From Prorocentrum cordatum (Eukaryota; Sar; Dinophyceae; Prorocentrales; Prorocentraceae): 64,000 nucleotides of DNA. The position numbers and the translations under genes are program-made. Under the pieces are notes generated by a model. The model searched no databases, was not told the origin of the DNA, and worked only from the letters and a program-made list of their open reading frames with translations. Shown piece by piece: positions 22,794-32,009 of the stretch. How positions within the stretch are numbered: the first letter of the stretch is position 1; every line of letters begins with the position of its first letter. Location of the stretch: the NCBI GenBank assembly GCA_963575745.1, contig CAUYUJ010014204.1, positions 42,959 to 106,958 of the forward strand, in the 5' to 3' direction.

Positions 22794-22840
22794 CAGAGAC
22801 AGAGATATGGCTATAGAGAGAAAGAAAGAGAGAGAGAGAG
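22735..22840. repeat. (TA)n then (GA)n microsatellite
   Basis: About 50 bases of TA repeat followed by AGAGAGAGAGAGAG. Confidence 0.9.
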
Positions 22841-23420
22841 AGAGAGCTGGACGTCGAATACAATGGAGCACCAGAACTAGTGGGACAATGACGGTACTAC
22901 ACAAAATGTTCTGCCATCGGGGGCGCCAGTCCCAGGGCGGCTGGGAAGTTTACACCCCTACGGCGGCAAGCGCGGTTACAAACATTCCAGCAGTCTTGGG
23001 ACTGACAAGCGCCCCCGATCGTGAAACAGTTTATACAGTAGACACGTACTCGACAAGATATAGGGCTATAAGAAATCTTGGGGCGCACTCTTCGTCTAGA
23101 TTCTAGGCTCTCACGGTGCCCTGTGGGGGCCCCACCACTGCTGTGTGCCCGGAAGGCCATCGAGGGATACGACCCTTCTGTGAGGCACATGCTAGCACCA
23201 TCGGGCAGTCGGGGGATAAGAAACTTCCGTGGGGCACGTGCCGGAAGGCCAGTCTCTGATCTTACGTATCTGCTGCATTTTTCCGCTCTCCGGCCGCGAA
23301 AACGGAAGCCCCTGTCTGTGGTTGGCTTGACGGGCTGTCGGCCTGGTGTGGGATGTTTTTTCGTCTGCCCCGTGGGTCGTTTCCCCTCAGCACGCGCCTG
23401 CGGCTGCCTCGCGCAGCCAG
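22841..23420. other. Unassigned stretch
   Basis: No gene or repeat family recognised, apart from two GTGCCGGAAGGCC-like half repeats (about 23145 and 23240). Confidence 0.4.
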
Positions 23421-23424
23421 GCCG

Positions 23425-23580
23425 CGCCTGAGGGGGGATGGGGGAGGGAGACAGGAGAGGTGGAGGAGAAGGGAAGCAAGAGGAGGTAAAAGAGATGGAG
23501 ACTGAGAAGGCAGGTGGAGGGAGGAGGGGAGGAGGGAGAAGAGGTGGAGGAGAAGAGGCGGAGGGGGGAGGACAAGTCCG
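23425..23580. repeat. (GGA)n purine-rich tract
   Basis: GGAGGGAGGAGGGGAGG-type low complexity just beyond the 3' end of the membrane-protein gene. Confidence 0.85.
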
Positions 23581-23673
23581 GAGCCGGCTCCTGGGAGGCC
23601 TTCACGGCAACAATTACAGCTACGAAACCCGATTGGGAAGGCCACGAAGCCCGATCAAGCCCAGAATCAAGCA

Positions 23674-25422
23674 TTACAATGCACTGGGCCAGATTTGGCC
23701 GGAGGATACCAGCGTAGCAGAAGCTCCGACCGCGGATCTGCCAGCGCAGATGCTGCGCTCTTGACCTTCCGGGAGCTGCCACCGAGGGAGGGGAGGAGGC
23801 ACTCCTGCTGCTGCGGCGTCTGCTGCGGCGTCTGCTGCGGCGTCTGCTGCGCGGTGCAGCCCCTGCGGCTCCTCCGGCTCCTGCGCTGGCTCCGGCGAGC
23901 CCGACAGGGCCGCGCTGGCACCCGCGCTGTCCCCCTGCGGCTCGGCGTCGGCCGCCGCAAGGCCCGTCGCCCCGCCGCCCCCGGCGCCCTCGCGGGCACC
24001 GCCGACGTGCGCAGCGCTGGCCGCACTACTGTCGGCTGGCCGGGCCTCCCCGCCGCTGCCGTCGTCCGCGGCCTCGCCCTTGTCGCCGCCCGGCGCCGCT
24101 TCTCCGCCCGACCGGAGGAGCATCAGCCACATCACGGGTCCAGCGGCCACTGTCGCCAGGAGCACCGGCGCTGTGAGCAGCAGCAGCTGAAACCGGCCCT
24201 TGTCTGGCAGCCAGGGCGCCCAGGACATCATCCACTGTGCCTCGCCCTCGACGACCTTCTGGGTGTGGAATGTTGGGAGCGCCTGCGCCGTGGTACCCGC
24301 AGTGTTTGGGATGAATTGGTTGCCGGCGACGACGGCGCACAATAACATGAAGCTCTTGAAGGGGACACCCCTGGCATACTTCAAGAAGGACGCACCGACC
24401 AGTGCACACAACATAATGATGCCGGGCACGGCAAGTGTCGCATAGGCGGCGAGCTGCGGGGCGGCTGGAGGCATTCCAAACATTTCCAAGAAACAGTCGA
24501 GGCTTGTGGACGTCATGGGGCTCCCCGCGTCTGCTGTCTTGACGAGAACCTGAAGCCTTGCCTTCGCCTTGCCAGAGAGATCTTCAACAAAGGGCACCGC
24601 GAGTAGGACGGAGCCAAGCAATGCCGAGGTGCCGCAGTAGCTGATGAGAATCTTCAGCAACTCCCGCTCGCTTGCTGCTGAGCTTACCGGATCGGCTCCC
24701 ACCTTCAAGGCACTCTGGACCGACAATGCGAACATGACGGTAGGCTGCCCCAAATACACAGCGAGCTGAAGGAAGACGTTGGCAGAACCACATTCCACGC
24801 ACTTAAATGGATCGCCGGTGGAACGGCCGAAGCCAGCTGCACAGCTTCCGCAACCTAATCTGGTGTCGTTGTAGCCAATGGCACAGACATATGTCTCGCG
24901 CAAACGAACCTTGCAGTTCAAGTTTGAGTCGTTGGCCATGTTTTCCGCAGTGTCCAAAGTCACATTAGGACATGCCATCGGATTGGGGCACCTGTGTGCC
25001 TCAACCAGTCCAGAGTCACGGTTCATGTGCAAAGCCACACCGTGAGGGACTCTGATGGCGTTCCCGGCGACGATCACCTCCTGCACCGAGTCGCCCACAA
25101 ATAAAACGAGGACCACTGGACTACACCGCTTCTGCGCGAAAGCCACACGCAATGATGATCGTGCGTGTGGCTTTCCCGCATGGTCATCATGCGTGGCCCC
25201 GATCACGCATGACCATGACCATGCCATGATCGGCACCCTCAAAGGAAACGCTACATTCAGAGTAACATCACCGGCCCTTGTGAGCTGTCGATTGAAAAAG
25301 AACCTCAGACAGGTGGGTGAATCGGAGTCCAACCTCCGACTCGATTTCCCCGGTGCACAAAAATAAAACAACCGGGAAACACATATCGATGAACCCGCTG
25401 CCACTCTGGAGGGATATTCCAA
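23674..25422 (-). CDS. Multi-pass membrane protein with Cys-rich GCC2/GCC3-like segment (partial gene)
   Basis: The clearest host gene here; strong G/C third positions through most of it. In order: an extracellular-type region (GDVTLNVAFPL, then VVLVLFVGDSVQEVIVAGN); a Cys-rich stretch with VEAHRCPNPMACPN and TRLGCGSCAAGFGRSTGD followed by FKCVEC (about residues 160-215); then at least five helices (VFLQLAVYLGQPTVMFALSV; KILISYCGTSALLGSVLLAV; AAYATLAVPGIIMLCALVGA; FMLLCAVVAGNQFI; LLLLTAPVLLATVAAGPVMW). A low-complexity Gly/Ala/Asp/Glu tail follows. Cys-rich repeats before a bundle of helices are known from large dinoflagellate and apicomplexan surface proteins; the ligand or function is not deducible. 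Residues 1-50 or so are probably intronic: an acceptor (CTTTTTCAATCGACAG) lies near 25290. A donor-like GAAG/GTCAAG lies at about 23763, so the last 30 codons may be intron. Confidence 0.65.
   Translation of the reverse strand: MEYPSRVAAGSSICVSRLFYFCAPGKSSRRLDSDSPTCLRFFFNRQLTRAGDVTLNVAFPLRVPIMAWSWSCVIGATHDDHAGKPHARSSLRVAFAQKRCSPVVLVLFVGDSVQEVIVAGNAIRVPHGVALHMNRDSGLVEAHRCPNPMACPNVTLDTAENMANDSNLNCKVRLRETYVCAIGYNDTRLGCGSCAAGFGRSTGDPFKCVECGSANVFLQLAVYLGQPTVMFALSVQSALKVGADPVSSAASERELLKILISYCGTSALLGSVLLAVPFVEDLSGKAKARLQVLVKTADAGSPMTSTSLDCFLEMFGMPPAAPQLAAYATLAVPGIIMLCALVGASFLKYARGVPFKSFMLLCAVVAGNQFIPNTAGTTAQALPTFHTQKVVEGEAQWMMSWAPWLPDKGRFQLLLLTAPVLLATVAAGPVMWLMLLRSGGEAAPGGDKGEAADDGSGGEARPADSSAASAAHVGGAREGAGGGGATGLAAADAEPQGDSAGASAALSGSPEPAQEPEEPQGLHRAADAAADAAADAAAAGVPPPLPRWQLPEGQERSICAGRSAVGASATLVSSGQIWPSAL
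25132..25236 (-). other. Possible 105-nt intron or foldback insertion with two hairpins
   Basis: Inside the membrane-protein frame. It starts GTGCCGATC and ends TTTCGCGCAG on the minus strand, with two strong stems: GCCACACGCA pairing with TGCGTGTGGC, and a CATGGTCATCATGCGTG-type stem pairing with CACGCATGACCATG. Its length is a multiple of three with no stop. Removal joins AFPLR to KRCSPVV smoothly. Confidence 0.4.
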
Positions 25423-26011
25423 TCAGCTTCCGACTCGCGATCTTCCCTTCCGCGTTACCTCTACGGGTGGCGAGAGCGCCTGGAAGCATCAGGTGAGTGA
25501 GAGATGCCCACCAACGACCGGTATTACCCTCCTCGCAGCCGTCCGAGGAAGACGCTGCGGACGTGAACCATCCGATGGCAAGGGGTATCATCCCCCGAGA
25601 TGCCACTCACGGTAACGTGATTGCGAACGGTTCGTACGGTGAGGGCATTGAATAAGGAACCGTAGGATAAATAATGCAGGGTCTGGAAGCCGTCGGAACT
25701 CCAGTCGTGGGTTGGCCGTGGATGCCACCGCCGCCCTCATCAGAAAAGGTATCCTCCAAGCTCTGAAGCCACCTGGGCAGATGCACACTCCTTAACCGAA
25801 GCCCCCACCCTAGGACATACCGGATCACTGGCACCCGCACCGACGACGTTTCAGGAGAAGGACCCCCTGGACCCCCTCGGCTCCCAGAGATGCACAGAGG
25901 CGTCGAATACCACCTCGATCTTGTCCTTTCTCCGCGATCCTTGTTTTCCATGAGGTAAGGCGACGAAGCCAGGACGAGGACAACAAATAAGGTGAGGATA
26001 AATCGAGACAC
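25423..26011 (-). CDS. Candidate upstream exons of the membrane-protein gene
   Basis: Two natural-looking minus-strand segments lie just 5' of the main exon. The first, about 26011-25920, starts SRFILTLFVVLVLASSPYL, a good signal-peptide-like sequence, although the in-frame upstream codon is GTG rather than ATG. The second, about 25610-25330, includes WFTSAASSSDGCEEGNTG, HLMLPGALATR and SGSGFIDMCFPVVLFLCTG in another frame. A secreted N-terminus followed by an extracellular domain is what the gene at 23.7-25.4 kb needs, so I infer they belong to it, but exon borders are not established. Confidence 0.35.
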
Positions 26012-26039
26012 GAACCACGCGCGCTTCGCGCGCGCTTAG

Positions 26040-26400
26040 GTCCTAGTCGCTCCCGCGACCACGCTCAACACCGCCCATGCCGCCACGGCTACCACCGCCC
26101 TTTCCGCCATCACCGCGGTCACGACCATTTCTGATTCCATGTCCACTCTGGGCATGACCACCCCATCCACAACGATTGCACTGTCCACGACCACTATAAC
26201 GGCCATTGGTTCAACCTCTGCCTGTACCGCCACCAATACCACTACCATTGCCACTGCCACTGCCGCGAATCCACCACCACTATCATTACCACCACGGCAA
26301 GTGCCACCGCCACGACCATCCAAATCGTCGGTAGGACCACAATCGGCGCACGAACTGAAGCCAACTGCAGGGCGTGCAGGCGCAGCGACGGGCGGGCGCG
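26040..26400 (-). pseudogene. Gly/Arg-rich protein with zinc-knuckle-like motif (fragment)
   Basis: Minus-strand reading gives SSCADCGPTDDLDGRGGG, then in a shifted frame RGSGSGNGSGIGGGTGRG, a TGA, NGRYSGRGQCNRCGWGGH and RGDGGKGGGSRGGMGGVERG, ending at a TAG near 26040. CNRCGWGGHAQSGH fits a C-x2-C-x4-H-x4-H knuckle-like pattern. RGG-rich plus knuckle composition is typical of RNA-binding proteins and of some retroelement gag proteins. A frame change and a stop interrupt it. Known: RGG boxes bind RNA. Inferred: this is a broken copy. Confidence 0.35.
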
Positions 26401-26424
26401 GGAGCGGCAAGAGTATTTGAGGGC

Positions 26425-28560
26425 GTCCGGTCAGAGAGCTGTTTGGGGCCTCTTGGGAGCTGCTCGGGGGCCTCTTGGGGGGTTCTTGCAGGAGTCTGGG
26501 GCTGCTTGGGAGCGCCCTGGGCGTCTCTTGGGCCACCTGGGGGCCTCTTGGGGCCGAGAGTACGAAAAGTCCATTCGGATCCTCCCCGTCTTGGGGGCCT
26601 CTTGGGCCGTCTTGGGCGGCTCTTGGGCCGTCTTGGGGCTCGCTTGGGAGCCTCCTGGACTGTCTTGGGGCTCTCTTGGGCCGTCATGGGGCTCCCTTGG
26701 GGTCCTCTTGGGCCGTCTTGGGGGGGCTCTCTTGGGCGGCTCCAAGGCCGTCTTGGAGCGTCGGAAAGCTGGAAAAGCGAGAAAGCAAAAAACGTAGAAA
26801 AAAAAAACATGAAAATCAATTGGGCGGCTCTTGGGCCGTCTTGGGGCTCGCTTGGGGGCCTCCTGGGCTGTCTTGGGGCTCTCTTGGGCGGCTCCAAGGG
26901 CGTCTTGGGACGTCGGAAATCTGGAAAAGCGAGCAAGCAACAAACAGCGTATCAACTTATGAAAATCAACGATTTTGGCCTCGTGAGGCCATCTCGGGTC
27001 GCCTCTCGGACTTGGAGGCCTGTGGGGCTGCTTGGGGGCCTCCTGGGTGCCTCCTGGGGGCTTCTTGGGGCCGAGGGCCCGCACAGTCCATTCGGGTTCT
27101 CCCCGTCTTGGGGGCCTCTTGGGCCGTCTTGGGCGGCTCTTGGGCCGTCTTGGGGCGCGCTTGGGGGTCCCTGGGCTGTCTTGGGGCTCTCTTGGGCCGT
27201 CATGGGGCTCCCTTGGGGTCCTCTTGGGCTGTCTTTGGGCTCCTTTGGGGGCCTCCAGGGCCGTCTTGGAGCGTCGGAAAGCTGGAAAGCGAGAAGAGAA
27301 AAAACACCGTCAAACGAATGAAAATCAACGATATTGGCCTCGTGAAGCCATCTCGGAACGCCTCTCGAAGCTCTCTTGGGGGGTTCTTGGAAGCCTCTGG
27401 GGCTGCTTGGGGGCCTCCTGGGCGCCTGTTGGGGCTCCTGGGAGCTTCTTGGGGCCGACGGCCCGAAAAGTCCATTCGGATCCCCCCCGTCTTGGGGGCC
27501 TCTTGGGCCGTCTTGGGCGGCTCTTGGGCCGTCTTGGGGCTCGCTTGGGGGCCTCTTGGGCCGTCTTGGGGCTCTCTTGGGCCGTCTTGGGGCTCGCTTG
27601 GGGGCCTCCTGGGCCGTCTTGGGGCTCTGTTGGGCGGCTCCAAGGGCGTCTTGGAACGTCGGAAATCTGGAAAAGCAAGCTAGGAACAAACATAGTAAAA
27701 ACAATGGAAAACAACGATTTTGGGACTCGTGAGGCCATCTCGGATCGCCTCTCGGATTTCTCTGGGGTGGTTCTTGGAGGCCTGTGGGGCTGCTTGGGGG
27801 CCTCCTGGGCGCCTCTTGGGGCTCCTGGGAGCTTCTTGGGGCCGACGGCCCGCACAGTCCATTCGGGTCCTCCCCGTCTTGGGGGCCTTTTGGGCCGTCT
27901 TGGGCGGCTCTTGGGCCGTCTTGGGGCGCGCTTGGAGGTCCCTGGGCTGGCGTGGGGCTCTCTTGGGCCGTCATGGGGTTCCCTCGGGGTCCTCTTGGGC
28001 TGTCTTTGGGCTCCTTTGGGGGCCTCCTGGGCCGTCTTGGAGCGTCGGAAAACTGGAAAAGCGAGAAAGCAAAAAAAAAAAAAAACATAGTGAAAACCAA
28101 TGACAATCAACGAATTTGGCCTCGCGAGGCCTTCTCGGAACGCCTCTCGAAGCTCTCTGGGGGGGTTCTTGGAAGCCTCTGGGGCTGCTTGGGGGCCTCC
28201 TGGGCGCCTGTTGGGGTTCCTGGGAGCTTCTTGGGGCCGACGGCGCGAAAAGTCCATTCAGAGTTTTCCGTCTTGGGGGCCTTTTGGGCCGTCTTGGGCG
28301 GCTCTTGGGCCGTCTTGGGGCCCGCGGGAGGGCCTCCTGCGCCGCCTAGAGGCGCTCTTGGGCCGTCATGAAGCTCCATCGGGGTCCTGTTGGGTTGTCT
28401 TCGGGCTCCCGTGGGAACCTCCCGGGCCGTTTTGGAGCGTCGGAAGCTGGAAAAGCGAGAAAGCAAAAAACATAGAACAAAACAACTGAAAATCAACGAT
28501 TTTGGCCTCGTGAGGCCATCGTGGAACGCCTCTCGGAGCTCGGTTGCGGCCGTTTCAAAA
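26425..28560 (+). repeat. CTTGGGG macrosatellite, 0.36-0.39-kb tandem units
   Basis: At least five tandem units. The anchor GAAAATCAACGATTTTGGCC is found at about 26962, 27321, 27708, 28103 and 28489. Each unit runs anchor, CTCGTGAGGCCATCTCGGA, a CTTGGGGG-rich part, GGGGCCGACGGCCCG, AAAGTCCATTCGGATCC, more CTTGGGCCGT units, then a GCGTCGGAAAGCTGGAAAAG A-rich core. Open frames of 300-400 codons exist on both strands, translating to GPSWAALGPSWG- or RRPKRPPRR-like repeats; because both strands are open and the protein is a direct image of the repeat, I do not call genes. Confidence 0.85.
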
Positions 28561-28883
28561 TCTATAGGGCGGTCTGTTTGCCGTCTTGGGCCCATCTTTG
28601 GCCACGTTGGGGCCATGGAAACTTTCCTGGGGAGGCTTTTGGAGGCTCCTCGGACACTTCTGGGAGCGTCCTGGGCCTCTCTGGGGCGGTCTGGCGCCTC
28701 CAGTAACGTCCCGGGAGCGCCCCAAGAGCCCCGGACCCCCCATGCGCACCCGAGGTCGCGGTCCCGGGCGCCCCGGTCTCGTGCACGGGGGCCCCGGAAC
28801 GCCCATGCCCCGTCGAGGTCGCGGTCCCGGGCGCCCCGGCCTCGTGCACGGTCGCGGTCCCGGGCGCCCCAGCCTCTTGCACG

Positions 28884-28949
<66 letters not shown>

Positions 28950-29171
28950 TGTTTATATATATGTGTGTATATATATATATATATGCATGCATGTGTGTAG
29001 AATCTGGCGGTTCTGGAAGATGTCTCATGCGCCGCGACATTCTCGGGGCGTTCCGGAACGCTCTGACAGCGTTTCGGAACGCTCTGGAACGGATTTATCC
29101 TCGTCCTAGCCCCGTCCGAGGAGTGACCCTCCCAATGGTGACCGCCCTTGGCACTGCCCGGACAATTTCAG
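28561..29171. other. Unassigned stretch with (TA)n
   Basis: A diverged end of the CTTGGGG array to about 28720, a short GCACGGTCGCGGTCCCGGGC repeat block (28740-28880), then (TA)n at 28886-28990. Confidence 0.5.
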
Positions 29172-29325
29172 CTGAAGGACTTTGTCATCCAGCCCGTCCC
29201 CGAGCAGGACGCCGACGACCCAGGGGAGGCGCGGACGGTATCGATTTTGCTGTCAGGAGGGGCCCCATCAAGCAGGAGGCACCCGCCGATGTTTGATGCC
29301 ACCCTGTACCTGGCCCGACAAGGTG
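29172..29325 (+). CDS. Possible small exon, unknown protein
   Basis: After an acceptor-like GGACAATTTCAG the plus strand reads LKDFVIQPVPEQDADDPGEA with nearly all G/C third positions (CTG AAG GAC TTT GTC ATC CAG CCC GTC). It continues to MFDATLYLARQ and a CAAG/GTGGAC donor-like site near 29323. No domain recognised and no partner exon found. Confidence 0.35.
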
Positions 29326-29606
29326 GACCAACAAGTCCCAGCCCGCCGCGCGTAACGACGGACCAGCTCCTCCAGAGCTGGGAGGCCGCAGGCCGCTATC
29401 GCGTCCAAGATGGCCCCAAAGTGGTTCGAAGATGGCCCTGGATCTTTCGAGATCGCCTCTAAAATGGCGCAGGTTGGCCCAGGTGACTTCCGGCATGACT
29501 GCAAGGACCCCCAGAACAGAACAAGTAAACCATACCGTTCAAAGATACGAAAGAGCGCGTTCTGTGGTCGCGTGGAGGGGGTGGGGGGCTTGGGAACCGG
29601 ACCCTG

Positions 29607-30072
29607 GACCCCCCCCCCTACCTCTCCTCTCTCCCTCCCCTCGGCTGGCGGCGGCGGCGGCGGGGACGACGACTTCCGTTTCTGGGCCGGCGCCGGCGCC
29701 TGCGGCGGCGTGCGGCGGCGGCGGGGAGCGTCGACGAGGACGACGGTGGTGGTGGTGGTGGTGGTGGTGGTGGTGGTGGTGGTGGGTTGTGGTGGTGGTG
29801 GTGGCGGTGGTGGTGGTGGCGAAGGTGGTGGTTGTGGTGGTTGTGGTGGTGGTGGTGTGGTGGTTTGTTGTGGAGGTGGCGGTTGTGGTGGTGGTCCCCC
29901 CCCCCCCTCCAGTGACGGAGGGGGGGGGGTCGACCCACCCCCTCCCCCCTACTTCTCCTCTCTCCCTCTCCTCGGCTGGCGGCGGCGACGGCGGGGGCGA
30001 CGACGTCCTTGTCTGGAGCTGCGCCGGAGCCTGCGGCGGCGGGCGGCGGCGGCGGGGAGCGTCGACGAGGAC
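29607..30072. repeat. GC-rich cassette duplicated in tandem
   Basis: CTCTCCTCTCTCCCTCCCCT, CGGCTGGCGGCGGCG and GGGGAGCGTCGACGAGGACG occur at about 29620-29740 and again at 29950-30075. Each copy is followed by a GGT tract. Confidence 0.8.
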
Positions 30073-30670
30073 GTGGATTGTGGTGGTGGTGGTGGTGGGT
30101 TGTGGTGGTGGTGGGTTGTGGTGGTGGGTTGTGGCGGTGGTGGTGGTGGTGGTGGTGGTGGTGGTGGTGGTGTGGTGGTTTGTTGTGTGGTGGTGGTGGT
30201 GGTGGTGGTGGTGGTGGTGGTGGTGGTGTGGTGGTGGTTGTGGTGGTGTAGTGGTGGTGTGGTGGTGGTTGTGGTGGTGGTGGTGGGTTGTGGTGGTGGT
30301 GGGTGGTGGTGTGGTGGTGGTGGTGGTGGGTTGTGGTGGTGGTGGGTTGTGGCGGTGGTGCTGGTGGTGGTGGTGGTGGTGGTGGCGGTGGTGGTGGCGG
30401 CGTTGTGGTTTGTGGTGGTGGTGGTGGGTTGTGCTGCTGGTAGTGGTGGTGGTTGTGGCGGTGGTGGTGGCGTGGTAGATTGTGGTGGTGGTGCTGGTAG
30501 TGGTGGTGGGTCTTTGTGGTGGTGGTGATGGTGAGTTGTGGTGGTGGTGATTGTGGTGGTGGTGGCTGTGGTGGTGGTGGTGGTTGTGTGGTGGGTTGGT
30601 GGTGGTGGTGGGTTGAGGCGGTGGTGGTGGTGGTGGTGTTGGTGGTAGTGGTAATTGTGGTTATCGTCGC
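29746..30670 (+). repeat. (GGT)n / (TGG)n tract
   Basis: About 900 bases dominated by GGT triplets on the plus strand, interrupted by the duplicated cassette and by GTTGTGG variants. Open frames on both strands (poly-Val/Gly/Trp, poly-Thr/His/Pro) are artefacts. Confidence 0.95.
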
Positions 30671-30679
30671 TGTGTCCCC

Positions 30680-31990
30680 GCCGTCGCCGGCGCCAGCGTC
30701 GGCGGTGCTGGCCGCCGCCAGCGCCGGCGCTGGCGCCAGGGGGGGGCAGGGTTGAAACCCCCCCGCCCTCCTCGGCGCCAGGAGGGGGGTTGAACCCCCC
30801 CCCCGCCCTCCTTGGGGTGCCTCTGGTCATCGTCGCGGCGTCCTCGCCGCTGGCGCTGCTGGCGGCCGCCAGCGCCGGCGCCAGGAAGGGGGGGGATGGG
30901 GGGGGGTTGAACCCCCCTTCCCCCTTGGGAAGGGGTGGGGGTTCGGGAGGGGGGGGGGGGAGGGGAGCCCCCTGGTTTTGATCGACGGCGCCGAATGTTG
31001 GGGGGAAGGGCACACCCCCTGGTTCGAAACGCACCGCTGAATGTTCACAAGGCAAGCGCCCGTGAAACGCGTTCTCTCAGAGATAACAATCGAACCTGCC
31101 AGAAATATAAACATGCGAAGTCGTAGTCGTATACTTGGTGCAGTGGTGATCTGAGTACCATCGGCCTCGCACATACCATGGCAAATATGACATGTTCATT
31201 ATCTACATACAGCACGGTGCTTCACACCGAACGCATGGTCTGCCCAAGTGGCACCAGAAAACCCCATGCACCACCATCCCGCCACTTACGTTGAGGCGTG
31301 ATATAATACCCAATGCTGCGTAGTAGGTCTTCTGAAAGACTGCTACGGGACGCGTAGTCCTCTCCCGTTCTAAGGGCGGGCATTCCCTCATAACCTAAAT
31401 ATGAAACAACAGACCCGCACTCTGAAACATATTACCCCGTGCGAAACAACTACGCATCAGAAAGCCTTAACCAGTTGACTGTGTTAACTGCTCGCAGGTA
31501 CTCATCGCCTGTTCAATCTGTCTCTGCGTATGTGTATGTATGTATGTACGTATGTATATGTGTACATTGACGGTTCACATACAAACCTCAACTTTAACTG
31601 CATTATATTCGCTAGCCTCTACCGTGCATGTGTATATAGAGAGAAGTAGATGTGTGTGTTTTGTATCCTTCTGTCTCCTTAGACTCTATGCTGTGGGCTC
31701 ACGAACTGAACGTACCGATATGTATGTATACTGTGTTTCTCTTATACTGGCCGTGTTCGCACCTACTACCTGTCTCTCTACTATGTAGATTCCCATGCTG
31801 TCGCGCTGCTCTGTTTACTGTATCCACGCTGCCAACTCTCTCTGCGCTCTGTTCTCTGATATAAAAGCTGCCCTCTCTGTTCAACTCTGCTCTCTTCTGT
31901 ACGATCTGCAATTTGAAATGTTTACTCTCTCTCTCTCTCTCTCTCTCTTTCTTATATATCTATACATATACTAGAACCATCGCGCGCGCG
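30680..31990. other. GC-rich then AT-richer stretch without a gene
   Basis: 30680-30985 is GC-rich with repeated GCCGCCAGCGCCGGCGCCAG-like blocks and G/C homopolymers. From about 31050 to 31980 base composition becomes clearly AT-richer, with a TATGTATGTACGTATG run near 31540 and (CT)n at 31923-31950. No coding or RNA gene recognised. Confidence 0.5.
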
Positions 31991-32009
31991 CGCTTCGTGC
32001 GTGCTCGAA

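Noticed and set aside
26374-28371. ORFs of 300-400 codons in the macrosatellite
   Set aside because: Open on both strands, simple images of the CTTGGGG unit, no start context or non-repeat domain.
29410-31055. 370-codon ORFs in the GGT tract
   Set aside because: Poly-Val/Gly/Trp and poly-Thr/His/Pro arising from a trinucleotide repeat.
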